DNA of 64,000 nt, from NCBI RefSeq assembly GCF_040703035.1, contig NZ_CP159996.1, forward strand, positions 1,398,001-1,462,000, written 5' to 3'. The position numbers were made by a program, and so were the translations under genes. The first letter of the stretch is position 1. Every line of letters begins with the position of its first letter. Of this stretch, positions 21,898-30,407 are shown one piece after another. The notes under the pieces were generated by a model. That model ran no database searches and was not told the origin of the DNA. It saw only the letters and a program-made list of their open reading frames with translations. Source of the DNA: Terribacillus aidingensis. Its GTDB lineage: Bacteria > Bacillota > Bacilli > Bacillales > Amphibacillaceae.

Positions 21898-23901
21898 ATG
21901 CTCGAAGGACGTACGCTGAATGAACGGTATGAAGTTCACCGTCTGATTGGCGGAGGCGGTATGGCGAATGTCTATCTTGGCCAGGATATCATCCTTGATC
22001 GCGAAGTTGCCATCAAAGTCCTAAAGCTGGAGTATGCAAATGATGATGAATTCATTGCAAGATTTCATCGGGAAGCCCACGCGGCAACCAGTCTTTCACA
22101 TCCAAACATCGTCACGATTTATGATGTTGGGGATGAGGATGGCATTTACTACATGATCATGGAATATGTCAGCGGCATGACATTAAAGCAATACATACAG
22201 ACTCATGGTTCCATCGTGGTGCCTGATACAGTCGATATCATGAAGCAAGTCACTTCCGCGATTTCACACGCTCACGCTAACGGAATCGTCCATCGTGACA
22301 TCAAACCGCAGAATATCCTGATTGATGATTATGGAAAAGTGAAGGTGACGGACTTTGGCATAGCTACAGCGCTGAGCGCAACATCATTGACACAGACCAA
22401 TGCCATGCTGGGCTCGGTACACTATTTATCACCCGAACAAGCAAGGGGAGGCATTGCTACCAAGAAGTCCGATGTCTATTCCCTCGGTATTGTCATGTTT
22501 GAATTGCTTACCGGTCGTCTGCCGTTCTCCGGTGAATCAGCTGTCAGCATTGCTTTGAAGCATTTACAGACTGACACACCATCTGTCAGACGGTGGGCAG
22601 GAGATATTCCGCAAAGTGTCGAGAATATCGTTTTGAAAAGCACGACGAAGGATCCTTTCTACCGTTATATGAGCACATATGATATGGAGACGGACTTGGA
22701 AACATGTCTGGATCCTTCAAGGGCGGACGAACCGCGTTATGCTCCTCCCAAGGATGATGGTGAAACTACGAAAGCCATCCCGATCATTTCGGAGAAAGAT
22801 CTGAACAAAGCTTCGCTAGCTGATACGATCGTGCATAACGGTCATACGAATCCACCAAAACAAGAAGATCAGAAAAAGCCGAAAAAGAAGAAAAAAAGAT
22901 GGAAAGTGCTTATATGGATTACTGTCATTCTCTTATTGCTCGCAGGCGCAGGAGTGGGTATCGTACTTGCTACAGCTCCAAAAGAAGTTACGATGATCGA
23001 CGTAAGAGGTGATTCCTATGCAGATGCTGTCGATAAGCTATCCGACCTTGATCTGCACGTGAAGAGGGAAGCAACCGCCTCTGATACGATAGAAGAAGGA
23101 AGTGTCGTCAAGACAGATCCTTCCGCAGGCAGTAAAATCAAGGAAGGCTCCAGTGTTACGGTTTATACAAGTATCGGCAAGGAAAAAGAAGAATTTGATG
23201 ATTATGAGGGCAAGTCATTCTCCCAAGTTGAAAAACTTTTGGATGACAAGGGGTATAAGAATGTACGCTCTTACGAGGAGTTCTCGGATGAACCAGTTGG
23301 TACAATCATCTCCCAAATTCAGCCTCAAGCAGGATCACAGGTGGTCCCAGAAGATACCACGGTCATCTTTGAAGTGAGCAAAGGACCGGAAGCGGTGACA
23401 CTGACAGATTTGACTGGTATGACAGAAGAGGAAGCTCAATCTTATCTAGATAAAAATGATTTGGATGGGAATTTTATTGAGCAGCCTTCAGATGAAGTTG
23501 ATGAAGGTGTCGTAATCCGGCATAATCCCGGATCAGGGCAATCCATTGAAGAAAATGGCAGTGTCGATTTGTATGTCTCGACTGGCCCGGAAAACCTGCC
23601 ACCTGCGACGCATACGGTAACATTCACTGTTCCCTACGAGCCAGATGATGCACAAGCGGGCGAAGATGAACAGAGCGGAGGGACACAAAATGATCCTGTC
23701 CCTCAGATAGTTCAGATCTATGTAGGTGACGCAGACCATGATGTGACCGAGCTCTATGATGAACGTACTATCACAGAGGATGAGGAAATTACGCTCACGC
23801 TCAGCATACCGGCTGGCGGAGAAGCAGAATATCGTATATTGCGTGATGACGAAGTGATTTTGGAAAAAACTGTTCCGTATGAAGACAGGGAAGGTGAATA
23901 A
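21898..23901 (+). CDS. prkC: PrkC, PASTA-domain serine/threonine kinase
   Basis: 667 residues. Kinase domain 1-~275: GGGGMANVY glycine loop, Lys40, HRDIKPQN with catalytic Asp134, and DFG at 152-154; SVHYLSPEQ ends the activation segment. A basic stretch (KKPKKKKKRW) precedes one membrane helix (~336-357). Three extracellular PASTA repeats follow (~362-430, ~430-497, ~498-565), then an acidic C-terminal Ig-like domain. PrkC senses muropeptides/peptidoglycan and triggers spore germination and stationary-phase responses. ATG 21898 follows GGGAGGG; an in-frame start at 21856 would lie within prpC. It is slightly longer than the B. subtilis protein (648). Confidence 0.96.
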   Translation: MLEGRTLNERYEVHRLIGGGGMANVYLGQDIILDREVAIKVLKLEYANDDEFIARFHREAHAATSLSHPNIVTIYDVGDEDGIYYMIMEYVSGMTLKQYIQTHGSIVVPDTVDIMKQVTSAISHAHANGIVHRDIKPQNILIDDYGKVKVTDFGIATALSATSLTQTNAMLGSVHYLSPEQARGGIATKKSDVYSLGIVMFELLTGRLPFSGESAVSIALKHLQTDTPSVRRWAGDIPQSVENIVLKSTTKDPFYRYMSTYDMETDLETCLDPSRADEPRYAPPKDDGETTKAIPIISEKDLNKASLADTIVHNGHTNPPKQEDQKKPKKKKKRWKVLIWITVILLLLAGAGVGIVLATAPKEVTMIDVRGDSYADAVDKLSDLDLHVKREATASDTIEEGSVVKTDPSAGSKIKEGSSVTVYTSIGKEKEEFDDYEGKSFSQVEKLLDDKGYKNVRSYEEFSDEPVGTIISQIQPQAGSQVVPEDTTVIFEVSKGPEAVTLTDLTGMTEEEAQSYLDKNDLDGNFIEQPSDEVDEGVVIRHNPGSGQSIEENGSVDLYVSTGPENLPPATHTVTFTVPYEPDDAQAGEDEQSGGTQNDPVPQIVQIYVGDADHDVTELYDERTITEDEEITLTLSIPAGGEAEYRILRDDEVILEKTVPYEDREGE

Positions 23902-24786
23902 ATGCCATCAGGTAAGATTATGAAAGCACTGAGTGGGTTTTATTATGTGCTTACAGAAGACGGAGAGACCTATCAATGCCGTGGCAGAGGTGTATTCCGC
24001 AAACAGAAAATAACGCCTTTGGTCGGTGATCAAGTGGTATTCGAAGCGGAGACGAAGCAAGAGGGTTATGTGCTTGATGTGCGTCCGCGGAAGAATGAGC
24101 TAGTCAGGCCCCCGATCGCCAATATCGATCAGGCAATTATCGTAACATCAGCTGCACAGCCGGATTTCAGCACAGCATTGCTCGACCGCTTTCTTGTATT
24201 GGTAGAGTCAAAAGGTATTCAGCCAGTTATTTTCATTACGAAGATGGACATGCTGTCTGCGGATAAATTGGACATAATCGAAGCATTTAAAGAGGATTAT
24301 CGAGAAATCGGTTATTCGGTAGAGATGCTGTCCTCTAAAGAGGAAACGAATCTAGAGCAAGTGCAGCTGCATATGAAAGATAAGATTTCAGTAATAGCGG
24401 GTCAGTCAGGAGTCGGCAAGTCGTCGATGCTGAATGCTATCGACCCGCGCCTGGACCTTGAAACAAATGAGATATCCGAAAGTCTGGGACGCGGACGCCA
24501 TACGACAAGACATGTGGAGCTTATACCAATCGGCGGCGGCCTTGTTGCAGACACGCCTGGATTCAGCTCATTGGAGTTTACCGAATTGGAAGCCGAGGAG
24601 CTGCCATCCTGTTTCCCTGAATTCAGGGAGCGAGAAGACGACTGTAAATTCAGAGGCTGTATGCATCACAAGGAACCGAAATGTGCGGTAAAGACAGCGG
24701 TCGAATCAGGGGAGATCCCTGAATACCGTTACACACATTACCTGCAGTTCCTAGAGGAAATCAAATCGAGAAAGCCGAGGTATTAA
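23902..24786 (+). CDS. rsgA: RsgA (CpgA), ribosome small-subunit GTPase
   Basis: 294 residues with the circularly permuted GTPase order. An N-terminal OB fold (MPSGKIMKALSGFYYV) is followed by G4 TKMD, G1 AGQSGVGKSSMLN, G3 DTPGF, and a C-terminal zinc site (CKFRGCMHHKEPKC). It acts in late 30S assembly; in B. subtilis it is phosphorylated by PrkC, encoded just upstream. The start codon follows the prkC stop without a gap. The stop codon shares a base with a possible rpe start. Confidence 0.96.
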   Translation: MPSGKIMKALSGFYYVLTEDGETYQCRGRGVFRKQKITPLVGDQVVFEAETKQEGYVLDVRPRKNELVRPPIANIDQAIIVTSAAQPDFSTALLDRFLVLVESKGIQPVIFITKMDMLSADKLDIIEAFKEDYREIGYSVEMLSSKEETNLEQVQLHMKDKISVIAGQSGVGKSSMLNAIDPRLDLETNEISESLGRGRHTTRHVELIPIGGGLVADTPGFSSLEFTELEAEELPSCFPEFREREDDCKFRGCMHHKEPKCAVKTAVESGEIPEYRYTHYLQFLEEIKSRKPRY

Positions 24787-24788
24787 TG

Positions 24789-25442
24789 ATGACGAAAATC
24801 GCACCATCTATTCTTTCAGCTGACTTCGCTAATTTGGCGAATGAAATTCGCGATGTAGAAAAAGGCGGAGCCGACTACATCCATGTCGATGTCATGGACG
24901 GTCATTTTGTCCCGAATATAACGATCGGCCCCCTTATCGTAGAGGCGATTCGTCCTGTGACAAAGCTGCCCCTTGATGTGCATTTGATGATCGAAAACCC
25001 TGATCGATATATTGAAGAGTTCGTCAAGGCTGGAGCCGATATCATTACAGTCCACCAAGAGGCTTGCATACATTTGCACCGCACAATCATGATGATCAAG
25101 GAACAAGGGGTAAGAGCTGGTGTTGTATTGAATCCTGCCACTCCGGTCAGCTTGATTGAAGAGATGCTGCCTGAGCTGGATATGGTGTTGTTGATGACGG
25201 TGAACCCAGGCTTTGGCGGCCAGCGATTCATTCCTTCCGTGCTGAAGAAAGTAGAAGAGCTGTCCAAACTACGGGAAGCACTCGAGCTCGACTTCGAAAT
25301 CGAGATTGATGGCGGTGTGAATATCGAAACAGCAGGACTATGTACGGATGCCGGTGCGGATGTGCTAGTTGCTGGAAGTGCTGTCTATAATCAGGAAGAC
25401 CGGGCGGCGGCAATCGCTGCAATCCGGAAAGCAGCTGAATGA
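24789..25442 (+). CDS. rpe: ribulose-5-phosphate 3-epimerase
   Basis: 217 residues of TIM-barrel. Conserved blocks are KIAPSILSADFANL (Ser), HVDVMDGHFVPNITIG (metal His/Asp), LDVHLMIENPDRYI (His), VNPGFGGQRFIP and EIDGGVN (Asp). It interconverts ribulose-5-P and xylulose-5-P in the pentose phosphate pathway. TAATGATG holds two possible starts, 24786 and 24789; the second gives the spacing of 8 from GAGGT and the family N-terminus M-T-K-I-A-P-S. It is co-transcribed with rsgA and thiN. Confidence 0.95.
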   Translation: MTKIAPSILSADFANLANEIRDVEKGGADYIHVDVMDGHFVPNITIGPLIVEAIRPVTKLPLDVHLMIENPDRYIEEFVKAGADIITVHQEACIHLHRTIMMIKEQGVRAGVVLNPATPVSLIEEMLPELDMVLLMTVNPGFGGQRFIPSVLKKVEELSKLREALELDFEIEIDGGVNIETAGLCTDAGADVLVAGSAVYNQEDRAAAIAAIRKAAE

Positions 25443-25445
25443 CAC

Positions 25446-26090
25446 ATGGGTACCAAGCTTAGTGTTGGGCTTGTCGGCGGTGCAGGAAGGCTGCCGGACT
25501 TACATTCTGAATATCATCACATATGGATCGGAGCAGATGCAGGTGCACTAGCGCTCGCATCTGCGGGTATCCGGATGAGAGTGGCTGTTGGTGATTTTGA
25601 TTCTGTGTCGGAAGAAGAATTGATTATGATCCGTCGTTTCGCAGATCAGGTGCTGGTGTATCCGCCTGAAAAAGATGAAACAGATTTTGAACTCGCCATT
25701 CGTCAAGCCGAAGAGTTGGGCGCTGAAAGTGTGGCGGTGTATGGGGTGACCGGCGGAAGGCTGGATCATGAACTGATCAACATCCAGATGCTTTACCGGC
25801 TGCTGGACAGCTTCGAGCAAGCTGTCATCATCGACCAGCAGAACAATATCCGGATGCATCGACCGGGTACATACCGGACAGAACAAGATGATGCATATCG
25901 TTATATATCATTTCTTTCCTTCTCTGAGCAAGTTACTGGTCTAACATTGACTGGCTTTAAATATCCTTTAACAGATGCTTCAATCCATTGGGGAGAAACA
26001 TTGTCCATCTCCAATGAGCTTGTTGCACAATCTGGTACTTATTCATTTGCTTCAGGCATAGTAATAATGATAAAGAGCAAGGATGTTTAA
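25446..26090 (+). CDS. thiN: thiamine pyrophosphokinase
   Basis: 214 residues. Its N-terminal catalytic domain has WIGADAGALALA, VGDFDSVSEEE (the DFDS metal site), KDETDFELAI (DxTD) and YGVTGGRLDHELINIQML (GGRxDH), all hallmarks of TPK. The small C-terminal thiamine-binding beta-sandwich ends with 'SGIVIMI'. It converts thiamine to thiamine diphosphate. The start at 25446 follows the rpe stop by 3 bases. Confidence 0.95.
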   Translation: MGTKLSVGLVGGAGRLPDLHSEYHHIWIGADAGALALASAGIRMRVAVGDFDSVSEEELIMIRRFADQVLVYPPEKDETDFELAIRQAEELGAESVAVYGVTGGRLDHELINIQMLYRLLDSFEQAVIIDQQNNIRMHRPGTYRTEQDDAYRYISFLSFSEQVTGLTLTGFKYPLTDASIHWGETLSISNELVAQSGTYSFASGIVIMIKSKDV

Positions 26091-26137
26091 AAGCTACAGC
26101 GTTTAGGCTGCTCAGGAAAAAGGAGGAAGGGGATCTT

Positions 26138-26218
26138 ATGAAATTTTATACCTTTAAACTCCCGAGGTTCATCGGTGGCTTCGTCCGCGTCATTATCGGA
26201 ACGTTTAAAAAAGATTAG
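26138..26218 (+). CDS. spoVM: SpoVM, 26-residue spore coat anchoring peptide
   Basis: A tiny gene: M-K-F-Y-T-F-K-L-P-R-F-I-G-G-F-V-R then VIIGTFKKD, 26 residues, the same length as B. subtilis SpoVM. It keeps the Pro9 kink and the amphipathic helix with Arg17. SpoVM inserts into the convex forespore outer membrane, anchors SpoIVA and starts coat assembly. AGGAGG (26121-26126) lies upstream of ATG 26138. It sits between thiN and rpmB exactly as in B. subtilis. A strong terminator follows. Confidence 0.97.
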   Translation: MKFYTFKLPRFIGGFVRVIIGTFKKD

Positions 26219-26221
26219 CAC

Positions 26222-26257
26222 AAAAAAAGCACTCCTTCGAGAAAGGGTGCTTTTTTT
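26222..26257. terminator. bidirectional terminator between spoVM and rpmB
   Basis: AAAAAAAGCAC(T)CCTT ... AAGGGTGCTTTTTTT: A-run on the left, T-run on the right, so it can stop transcripts from both convergent genes. Confidence 0.9.
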
Positions 26258-26300
26258 GTCGCATGCGAATGCTACCATAAAAGTATTTTAGAAATGCTAT

Positions 26301-26489
26301 TTATACGCGTTCGATGTTACCTTTTTTAAGTGCACGAGCTGAAACGTAAACTTTTTTAGGTTTACCGTCAACAAGAATGCGAACTTTTTGAACGTTTGCT
26401 TTCCAAGTACGTTTATTAGCGTTCATGGCATGAGAACGAGCATTACCAGAACGAGTAGTACGTCCTGTGATTACACATTTGCGTCCCAT
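26301..26489 (-). CDS. rpmB: 50S ribosomal protein L28
   Basis: 62 residues: [33 protein letters not shown] and [10 protein letters not shown] are the L28 signature. The residue before the turn is a lone Cys (Cys5), not a CxxC zinc pair, as in many Firmicutes. AGGAGG lies 6 bases before the start on the minus strand (26496-26501). It lies opposite to its neighbours, as in B. subtilis. Expression is from a likely promoter at 26533-26561. Confidence 0.97.
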   Translation of the reverse strand: MGRKCVITGRTTRSGNARSHAMNANKRTWKANVQKVRILVDGKPKKVYVSARALKKGNIERV

Positions 26490-26532
26490 GTTATCCCTCC
26501 TAATATTACGAGTTAATTTTTAACACTAAACA

Positions 26533-26561
26533 AATTTATCACAACTCGGCACGTAATGCAA
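26533..26561 (-). promoter_or_regulatory. rpmB promoter (minus strand)
   Basis: Read on the minus strand: TTGCAT (26561-26556), 17 bases, TAAATT (26538-26533), with TGTGA just before the -10. Moderate match to sigma-A. Confidence 0.45.
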
Positions 26562-26593
26562 TAATCTAACAAAAATATATCAAGAAAAATTAC

Positions 26594-26674
26594 TTGACAG
26601 TAAACTGTTTAGCTGGCATTGTAAAAAGGGCTATTTTTAATCCGCTTTCAAATGGAGCTTCCATATAGTATAGT
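26594..26674 (+). promoter_or_regulatory. promoter region of yloU-fakA
   Basis: TTTCAA (26646-26651), 17 bases, TATAGT (26669-26674) fits a sigma-A promoter placed 35 bases before yloU. Further up TTGACA (26594-26599) has only a poor -10 (CATTGT) at 17 bases and is followed by TAAAC-T-GTTTA, a small palindrome that might be an operator. Confidence 0.5.
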
Positions 26675-26708
26675 AGGGATAGATTTGAGAAGTGTTAGGA
26701 GGAGCCGT

Positions 26709-27071
26709 ATGACCCTTCATCTGACTACAGAAGATGGAAGTATTACGATCGCCACGGATGTGATCGCAACATTGGCTGGAAGTGCCGCGGTAAAATGCTA
26801 TGGCATCGTTGGTATGGCTTCCAGACATCAATTACGTGACGGCATAGCAGAAATACTCCGCAGGGAGAACTATTCTAAAGGGATAGTTGTGACCCAGGCG
26901 GACAACAAAGTCCAGATCGACTTACATATTATTGTAAGTTATGGAACGAAGATATCCGAGGTTGCACATAATGTGCAATCCCAAGTGAAATATACATTGG
27001 ATCGGGCATTGGGCGTACTGACGAGCTCTGTGAACATTTATATACAAGGCGTCAGTGTTTCTGCAGACTAG
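26709..27071 (+). CDS. yloU: Asp23/Gls24-family envelope stress protein YloU
   Basis: 120 residues, the same as B. subtilis YloU. Family pattern: ITIATDVIATLAGSAAVKCYGIVGMA and 'QVKYTLDRALGVLTSSVNIYIQGV' of Asp23/DUF322. In relatives these proteins form membrane-associated oligomers linked to alkaline or envelope stress; YloU is conserved next to fakA. ATG 26709 follows AGGAGGAG (26698-26705). The frame upstream to 26652 lies in the promoter. fakA starts 30 bases on. Confidence 0.92.
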   Translation: MTLHLTTEDGSITIATDVIATLAGSAAVKCYGIVGMASRHQLRDGIAEILRRENYSKGIVVTQADNKVQIDLHIIVSYGTKISEVAHNVQSQVKYTLDRALGVLTSSVNIYIQGVSVSAD

Positions 27072-27101
27072 GATAGCCGGCAGATTTAAGGAGGAAACGG
27101 T

Positions 27102-28748
27102 TTGAGTGTTGGAAATGTGGATGGAAAGACATTTGCGGGGATGCTGCTGACTGGTGCACATCATCTGGCGAATAACGCTAAGACGATTGATGCGCTGAAT
27201 GTATTTCCCGTGCCGGATGGCGATACAGGTACAAACATGAATTTGACGATAACGTCTGGGGCAAAAGCTGTACAAGAGGCCGACAGTGAAGAAGTCGGTG
27301 TGCTTGCTGCGGCTTTTGCCAAAGGTCTGCTGATGGGAGCAAGGGGCAACTCTGGTGTCATTCTCTCTCAGCTTTTCCGTGGCTTTGCCAAAGCATTGGA
27401 AGGGCAGAAGGATTTGACAGCTGGACAATTGGCCAATGCGCTGGATGCAGGTGTCAAAACGGCTTATAAGGCGGTCATGAAGCCTGTAGAAGGAACGATA
27501 CTTACAGTAGCAAAGGACGCTGCAGCAGCTGCAGTCGAAAAATCCAAGACCGAAGCAGATCCGATAGAGCTTTTCAGGTATGTGGTTGAATCTGCAAAGA
27601 TAAGTCTGAGCCGTACGCCGGAATTGCTCCCTGTATTAAAGGAAGTTGGCGTTGTAGACAGCGGAGGCCAAGGATTGGTTACTGTGTATGAAGGATTCCT
27701 TGCAGCTCTGACAGGAGAAGAACTGCCTGCAGAGGTGCAGCATGGCAAGATGGAGAATCTCGTCAGTGCGGAGCATCATAAGCAAGCGCAGGATTTCTTG
27801 GATACAGCTGATATTACGTATGGCTATTGCACAGAATTTATGGTCAAATTCGAAGAGGACAAGCTTCGGGAGCAGCCTTTTGATGAACAGGCTTATCGTG
27901 AGGAATTGAACGGTCGAGGAGATTCCTTGCTTGTTGTAGCCGACGAAGATGTCGTAAAGGTCCATATTCACACCGAGTATCCTGGAGAAGTAATGACATA
28001 TAGTCAGCAATATGGCAGTCTGATCAATATGAAAATCGAAAATATGCGGGAACAGCATGCGGCGATTGTCGGTAATAAAGAAAAGAAAGAACGTAATCAG
28101 CACGCCGTTGTGACAGTTGCAATGGGAGAAGGCGTAAAAGCATTATTTGAGAGCCTTGGAGCAAATGTCGTCATTTCAGGCGGACAGACTATGAATCCAA
28201 GTACACAGGACATTGCGGACGCCATTAAAGCAGCTAATGCAGATTCTGTTTATATTTTGCCTAATAACAAGAATATCATCATGGCTGCAGAGCAGGCAGC
28301 TAAAATGGCAGAGGTGCAGGCGTTTGTTGTTCCAACGAAAACAATACCGCAGGGGATGCGTTCTTTGCTTGCTTTTGATGTGACCCAGGCAGCAGACGGC
28401 AATGCTGAAGCTATGACAGAGGCAATTTCGCAGGTGAAATCCGGACAAGTGACACATGCTGTTCGTGATACGACAATCGAGGGCGTATCGATAAAAGAAG
28501 GGCAGTTCATCGCTATACAAGAAAGCAAGATCATCTCAGCTGCTTCTGACGCAGAACAGGCGCTGGAGCTCCTGCTTGAGCAAATGGTCAGTGAAGAGGA
28601 TGAATTAATCACAGTGATTCGCGGTGAAGACGCGGTCGATGCCGATGATCGCTTGGAGGATTTTGTGGAAGGAAAATTCCCTGAAGCGGAACTGGAGATC
28701 CATGAAGGTAATCAGCCTGTTTATACGTACTTGGTCGCAGTAGAATAA
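27102..28748 (+). CDS. fakA: FakA (YloV), fatty acid kinase catalytic subunit
   Basis: 548 residues. The N-terminal DhaL-like ATP-binding domain (1-~200) has NVFPVPDGDTGTNM (the Asp triad for Mg) and GARGNSGVILSQ. A middle domain follows, and the C-terminal DegV-like/FakA-C domain (~320-548) contains ILPNNKNIIMAAEQA and FVVPTKTIPQGM. It phosphorylates FakB-bound fatty acids so that PlsX/PlsY can use them; plsX is ~4 kb downstream. TTG 27102 is preceded by AGGAGG (27090-27095). It ends in a terminator. Confidence 0.95.
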   Translation: MSVGNVDGKTFAGMLLTGAHHLANNAKTIDALNVFPVPDGDTGTNMNLTITSGAKAVQEADSEEVGVLAAAFAKGLLMGARGNSGVILSQLFRGFAKALEGQKDLTAGQLANALDAGVKTAYKAVMKPVEGTILTVAKDAAAAAVEKSKTEADPIELFRYVVESAKISLSRTPELLPVLKEVGVVDSGGQGLVTVYEGFLAALTGEELPAEVQHGKMENLVSAEHHKQAQDFLDTADITYGYCTEFMVKFEEDKLREQPFDEQAYREELNGRGDSLLVVADEDVVKVHIHTEYPGEVMTYSQQYGSLINMKIENMREQHAAIVGNKEKKERNQHAVVTVAMGEGVKALFESLGANVVISGGQTMNPSTQDIADAIKAANADSVYILPNNKNIIMAAEQAAKMAEVQAFVVPTKTIPQGMRSLLAFDVTQAADGNAEAMTEAISQVKSGQVTHAVRDTTIEGVSIKEGQFIAIQESKIISAASDAEQALELLLEQMVSEEDELITVIRGEDAVDADDRLEDFVEGKFPEAELEIHEGNQPVYTYLVAVE

Positions 28749-28756
28749 TTACGGGG

Positions 28757-28782
28757 AAAGCTCCTTAACGGGAGCTTTTTTC
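28757..28782 (+). terminator. terminator after fakA
   Basis: AAAGCTCC-TTAACG-GGAGCTTTTTTC. Confidence 0.9.
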
Positions 28783-28844
28783 ATTGGTTACAGTAGGAAC
28801 ATATGTGTGATGCATGCTAAAATAGAAGAAGAAGGAGTGAGCCT

Positions 28845-29507
28845 ATGAAATATCAATCCGTATTTGATATTATCGGACCGGTCATGGTCGGTCCATCCAG
28901 TTCGCATACTGCCGGAGCAGCCCGTATCGGACGTGCTGCAAGACTGATCTTCGGAATAGAACCGACTTGGGCGACGGTGCATCTATATGGGTCGTTTGCT
29001 AAAACATATCGCGGTCATGGTACTGACTTGGCAATTGCCGGCGGTCTGCTTGGCTATGATACAGATGATGATCGAATCAGGTTCGCATTGGAAACAGCCA
29101 AAAAACAAAATATGAAAATAGAATTCATTGAAGATACAGCTGCTACGGAACATCCAAATACAGCAAGAATAAAGCTTGGAACAGAAGAGAGCAGCATGGA
29201 GCTGGTCGGTATCTCTATCGGCGGCGGAAAAGTCGAAATCACTGAGCTAAACGGCTTTGAACTGCGTATGTCAGGTAATAAGCCGGCTATTTTGATTATG
29301 CATAATGATCGTTTTGGTGCGATAGCTTCCGTGACTCAAATTTTGGCTCAGCACGAGATTAATATAGCGCATATGGAGGTTTCCCGGAAGGATGTCGGAA
29401 AGGATGCGCTTATGGTGATCGAGACGGATCAAAACGTGGAGGATGATGTGATGCATATATTAGAAAAAGCTTCGCACATCAACCGTGTATCCCGCTTGAT
29501 CAATTAA
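28845..29507 (+). CDS. sdaAB: L-serine dehydratase, beta subunit
   Basis: 220 residues. The N-terminal 'FDIIGPVMVGPSSSHTAGAARIGR' is the conserved serine dehydratase beta start. The C-terminal ACT domain (~147-220: PAILIMHNDRFGAIASVTQILAQ) senses serine in family members. With the alpha subunit it deaminates L-serine to pyruvate using a 4Fe-4S cluster. GAAGGAG (28831-28837) precedes ATG 28845. The alpha-subunit gene follows after 15 bases. Confidence 0.95.
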   Translation: MKYQSVFDIIGPVMVGPSSSHTAGAARIGRAARLIFGIEPTWATVHLYGSFAKTYRGHGTDLAIAGGLLGYDTDDDRIRFALETAKKQNMKIEFIEDTAATEHPNTARIKLGTEESSMELVGISIGGGKVEITELNGFELRMSGNKPAILIMHNDRFGAIASVTQILAQHEINIAHMEVSRKDVGKDALMVIETDQNVEDDVMHILEKASHINRVSRLIN

Positions 29508-29522
29508 ACAGGAGGAATGAAT

Positions 29523-30407
29523 ATGTTTCGCAATGTAGCGGAATTGCTTGAACAAGCAAATGCGGACAGCATTTCCATATCAGAAGTGATGATCCGCCAG
29601 GAGATGGATGTCCATCAGCGTTCCCGTGAGGAAGTAATGGGACAGATGGAGCGAAATTTAGTAATCATGGAGGAAGCAGTGGAACGAGGGTTGCAAGGTG
29701 TGACATCTCACTCTGGTTTGACAGGAAACGATGCTGTTTTGCTTCAGCAATATATGGCGAAAGGCAACACGCTTTCTGGACATCTGCTTTTAGATGCTGT
29801 AAGTAAAGCTGTTGCCACCAACGAAGTAAATGCAGCGATGGGAATGATTTGCGCCACGCCAACCGCAGGAAGTGCGGGATGTGTGCCGGGGGCGTTATTT
29901 GCTGTTAAAGAAAGGCTGAATCCGACTCGTGAGCAAATGATTCGTTTCCTGTTCACAGCAGGAGCTTTTGGATTCGTTGTAGCCAACAATGCCTCCATCA
30001 GCGGTGCAGAAGGTGGATGCCAGGCTGAAGTAGGCTCTGCTGCTGCAATGGCCAGTGCAGCTGTGGTTGAAATGGCTGGCGGTACACCAGAACAAAGTGC
30101 CGAAGCTTTTGCAATAACGTTAAAAAACATGCTCGGACTTGTATGTGATCCAGTCGCTGGACTGGTAGAAGTGCCGTGTATTAAGAGAAACGCCGCCGGA
30201 GCTTCTAATGCCATTGTATCTGCTGATATGGCGCTTGCGGGTGTCACAAGCAGGATACCTTGTGATGAAGTGATTGGGGCTATGTACCGGATCGGTAAGA
30301 GTATGCCGTCAGCACTTCGCGAAACAGCGGAAGGCGGTTTGGCTGCCACACCAACTGGACGCAGACTGGCAGATATGATTTATGGGATAAACAAAGGGAA
30401 AGAGTGA
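29523..30407 (+). CDS. sdaAA: L-serine dehydratase, iron-sulfur alpha subunit
   Basis: 294 residues. Cluster cysteines lie in 'CATPTAGSAGCVPG', 'EGGCQAEVGSAAAM' and 'LVCDPVAGLVEVPCIKRN', the typical iron-sulfur serine dehydratase pattern. It works with SdaAB. ATG 29523 is chosen since GGAGG (29511-29515) is 7 bases away; ATG 29517 would leave one base. The last four bases overlap the proposed start of recG. Confidence 0.95.
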   Translation: MFRNVAELLEQANADSISISEVMIRQEMDVHQRSREEVMGQMERNLVIMEEAVERGLQGVTSHSGLTGNDAVLLQQYMAKGNTLSGHLLLDAVSKAVATNEVNAAMGMICATPTAGSAGCVPGALFAVKERLNPTREQMIRFLFTAGAFGFVVANNASISGAEGGCQAEVGSAAAMASAAVVEMAGGTPEQSAEAFAITLKNMLGLVCDPVAGLVEVPCIKRNAAGASNAIVSADMALAGVTSRIPCDEVIGAMYRIGKSMPSALRETAEGGLAATPTGRRLADMIYGINKGKE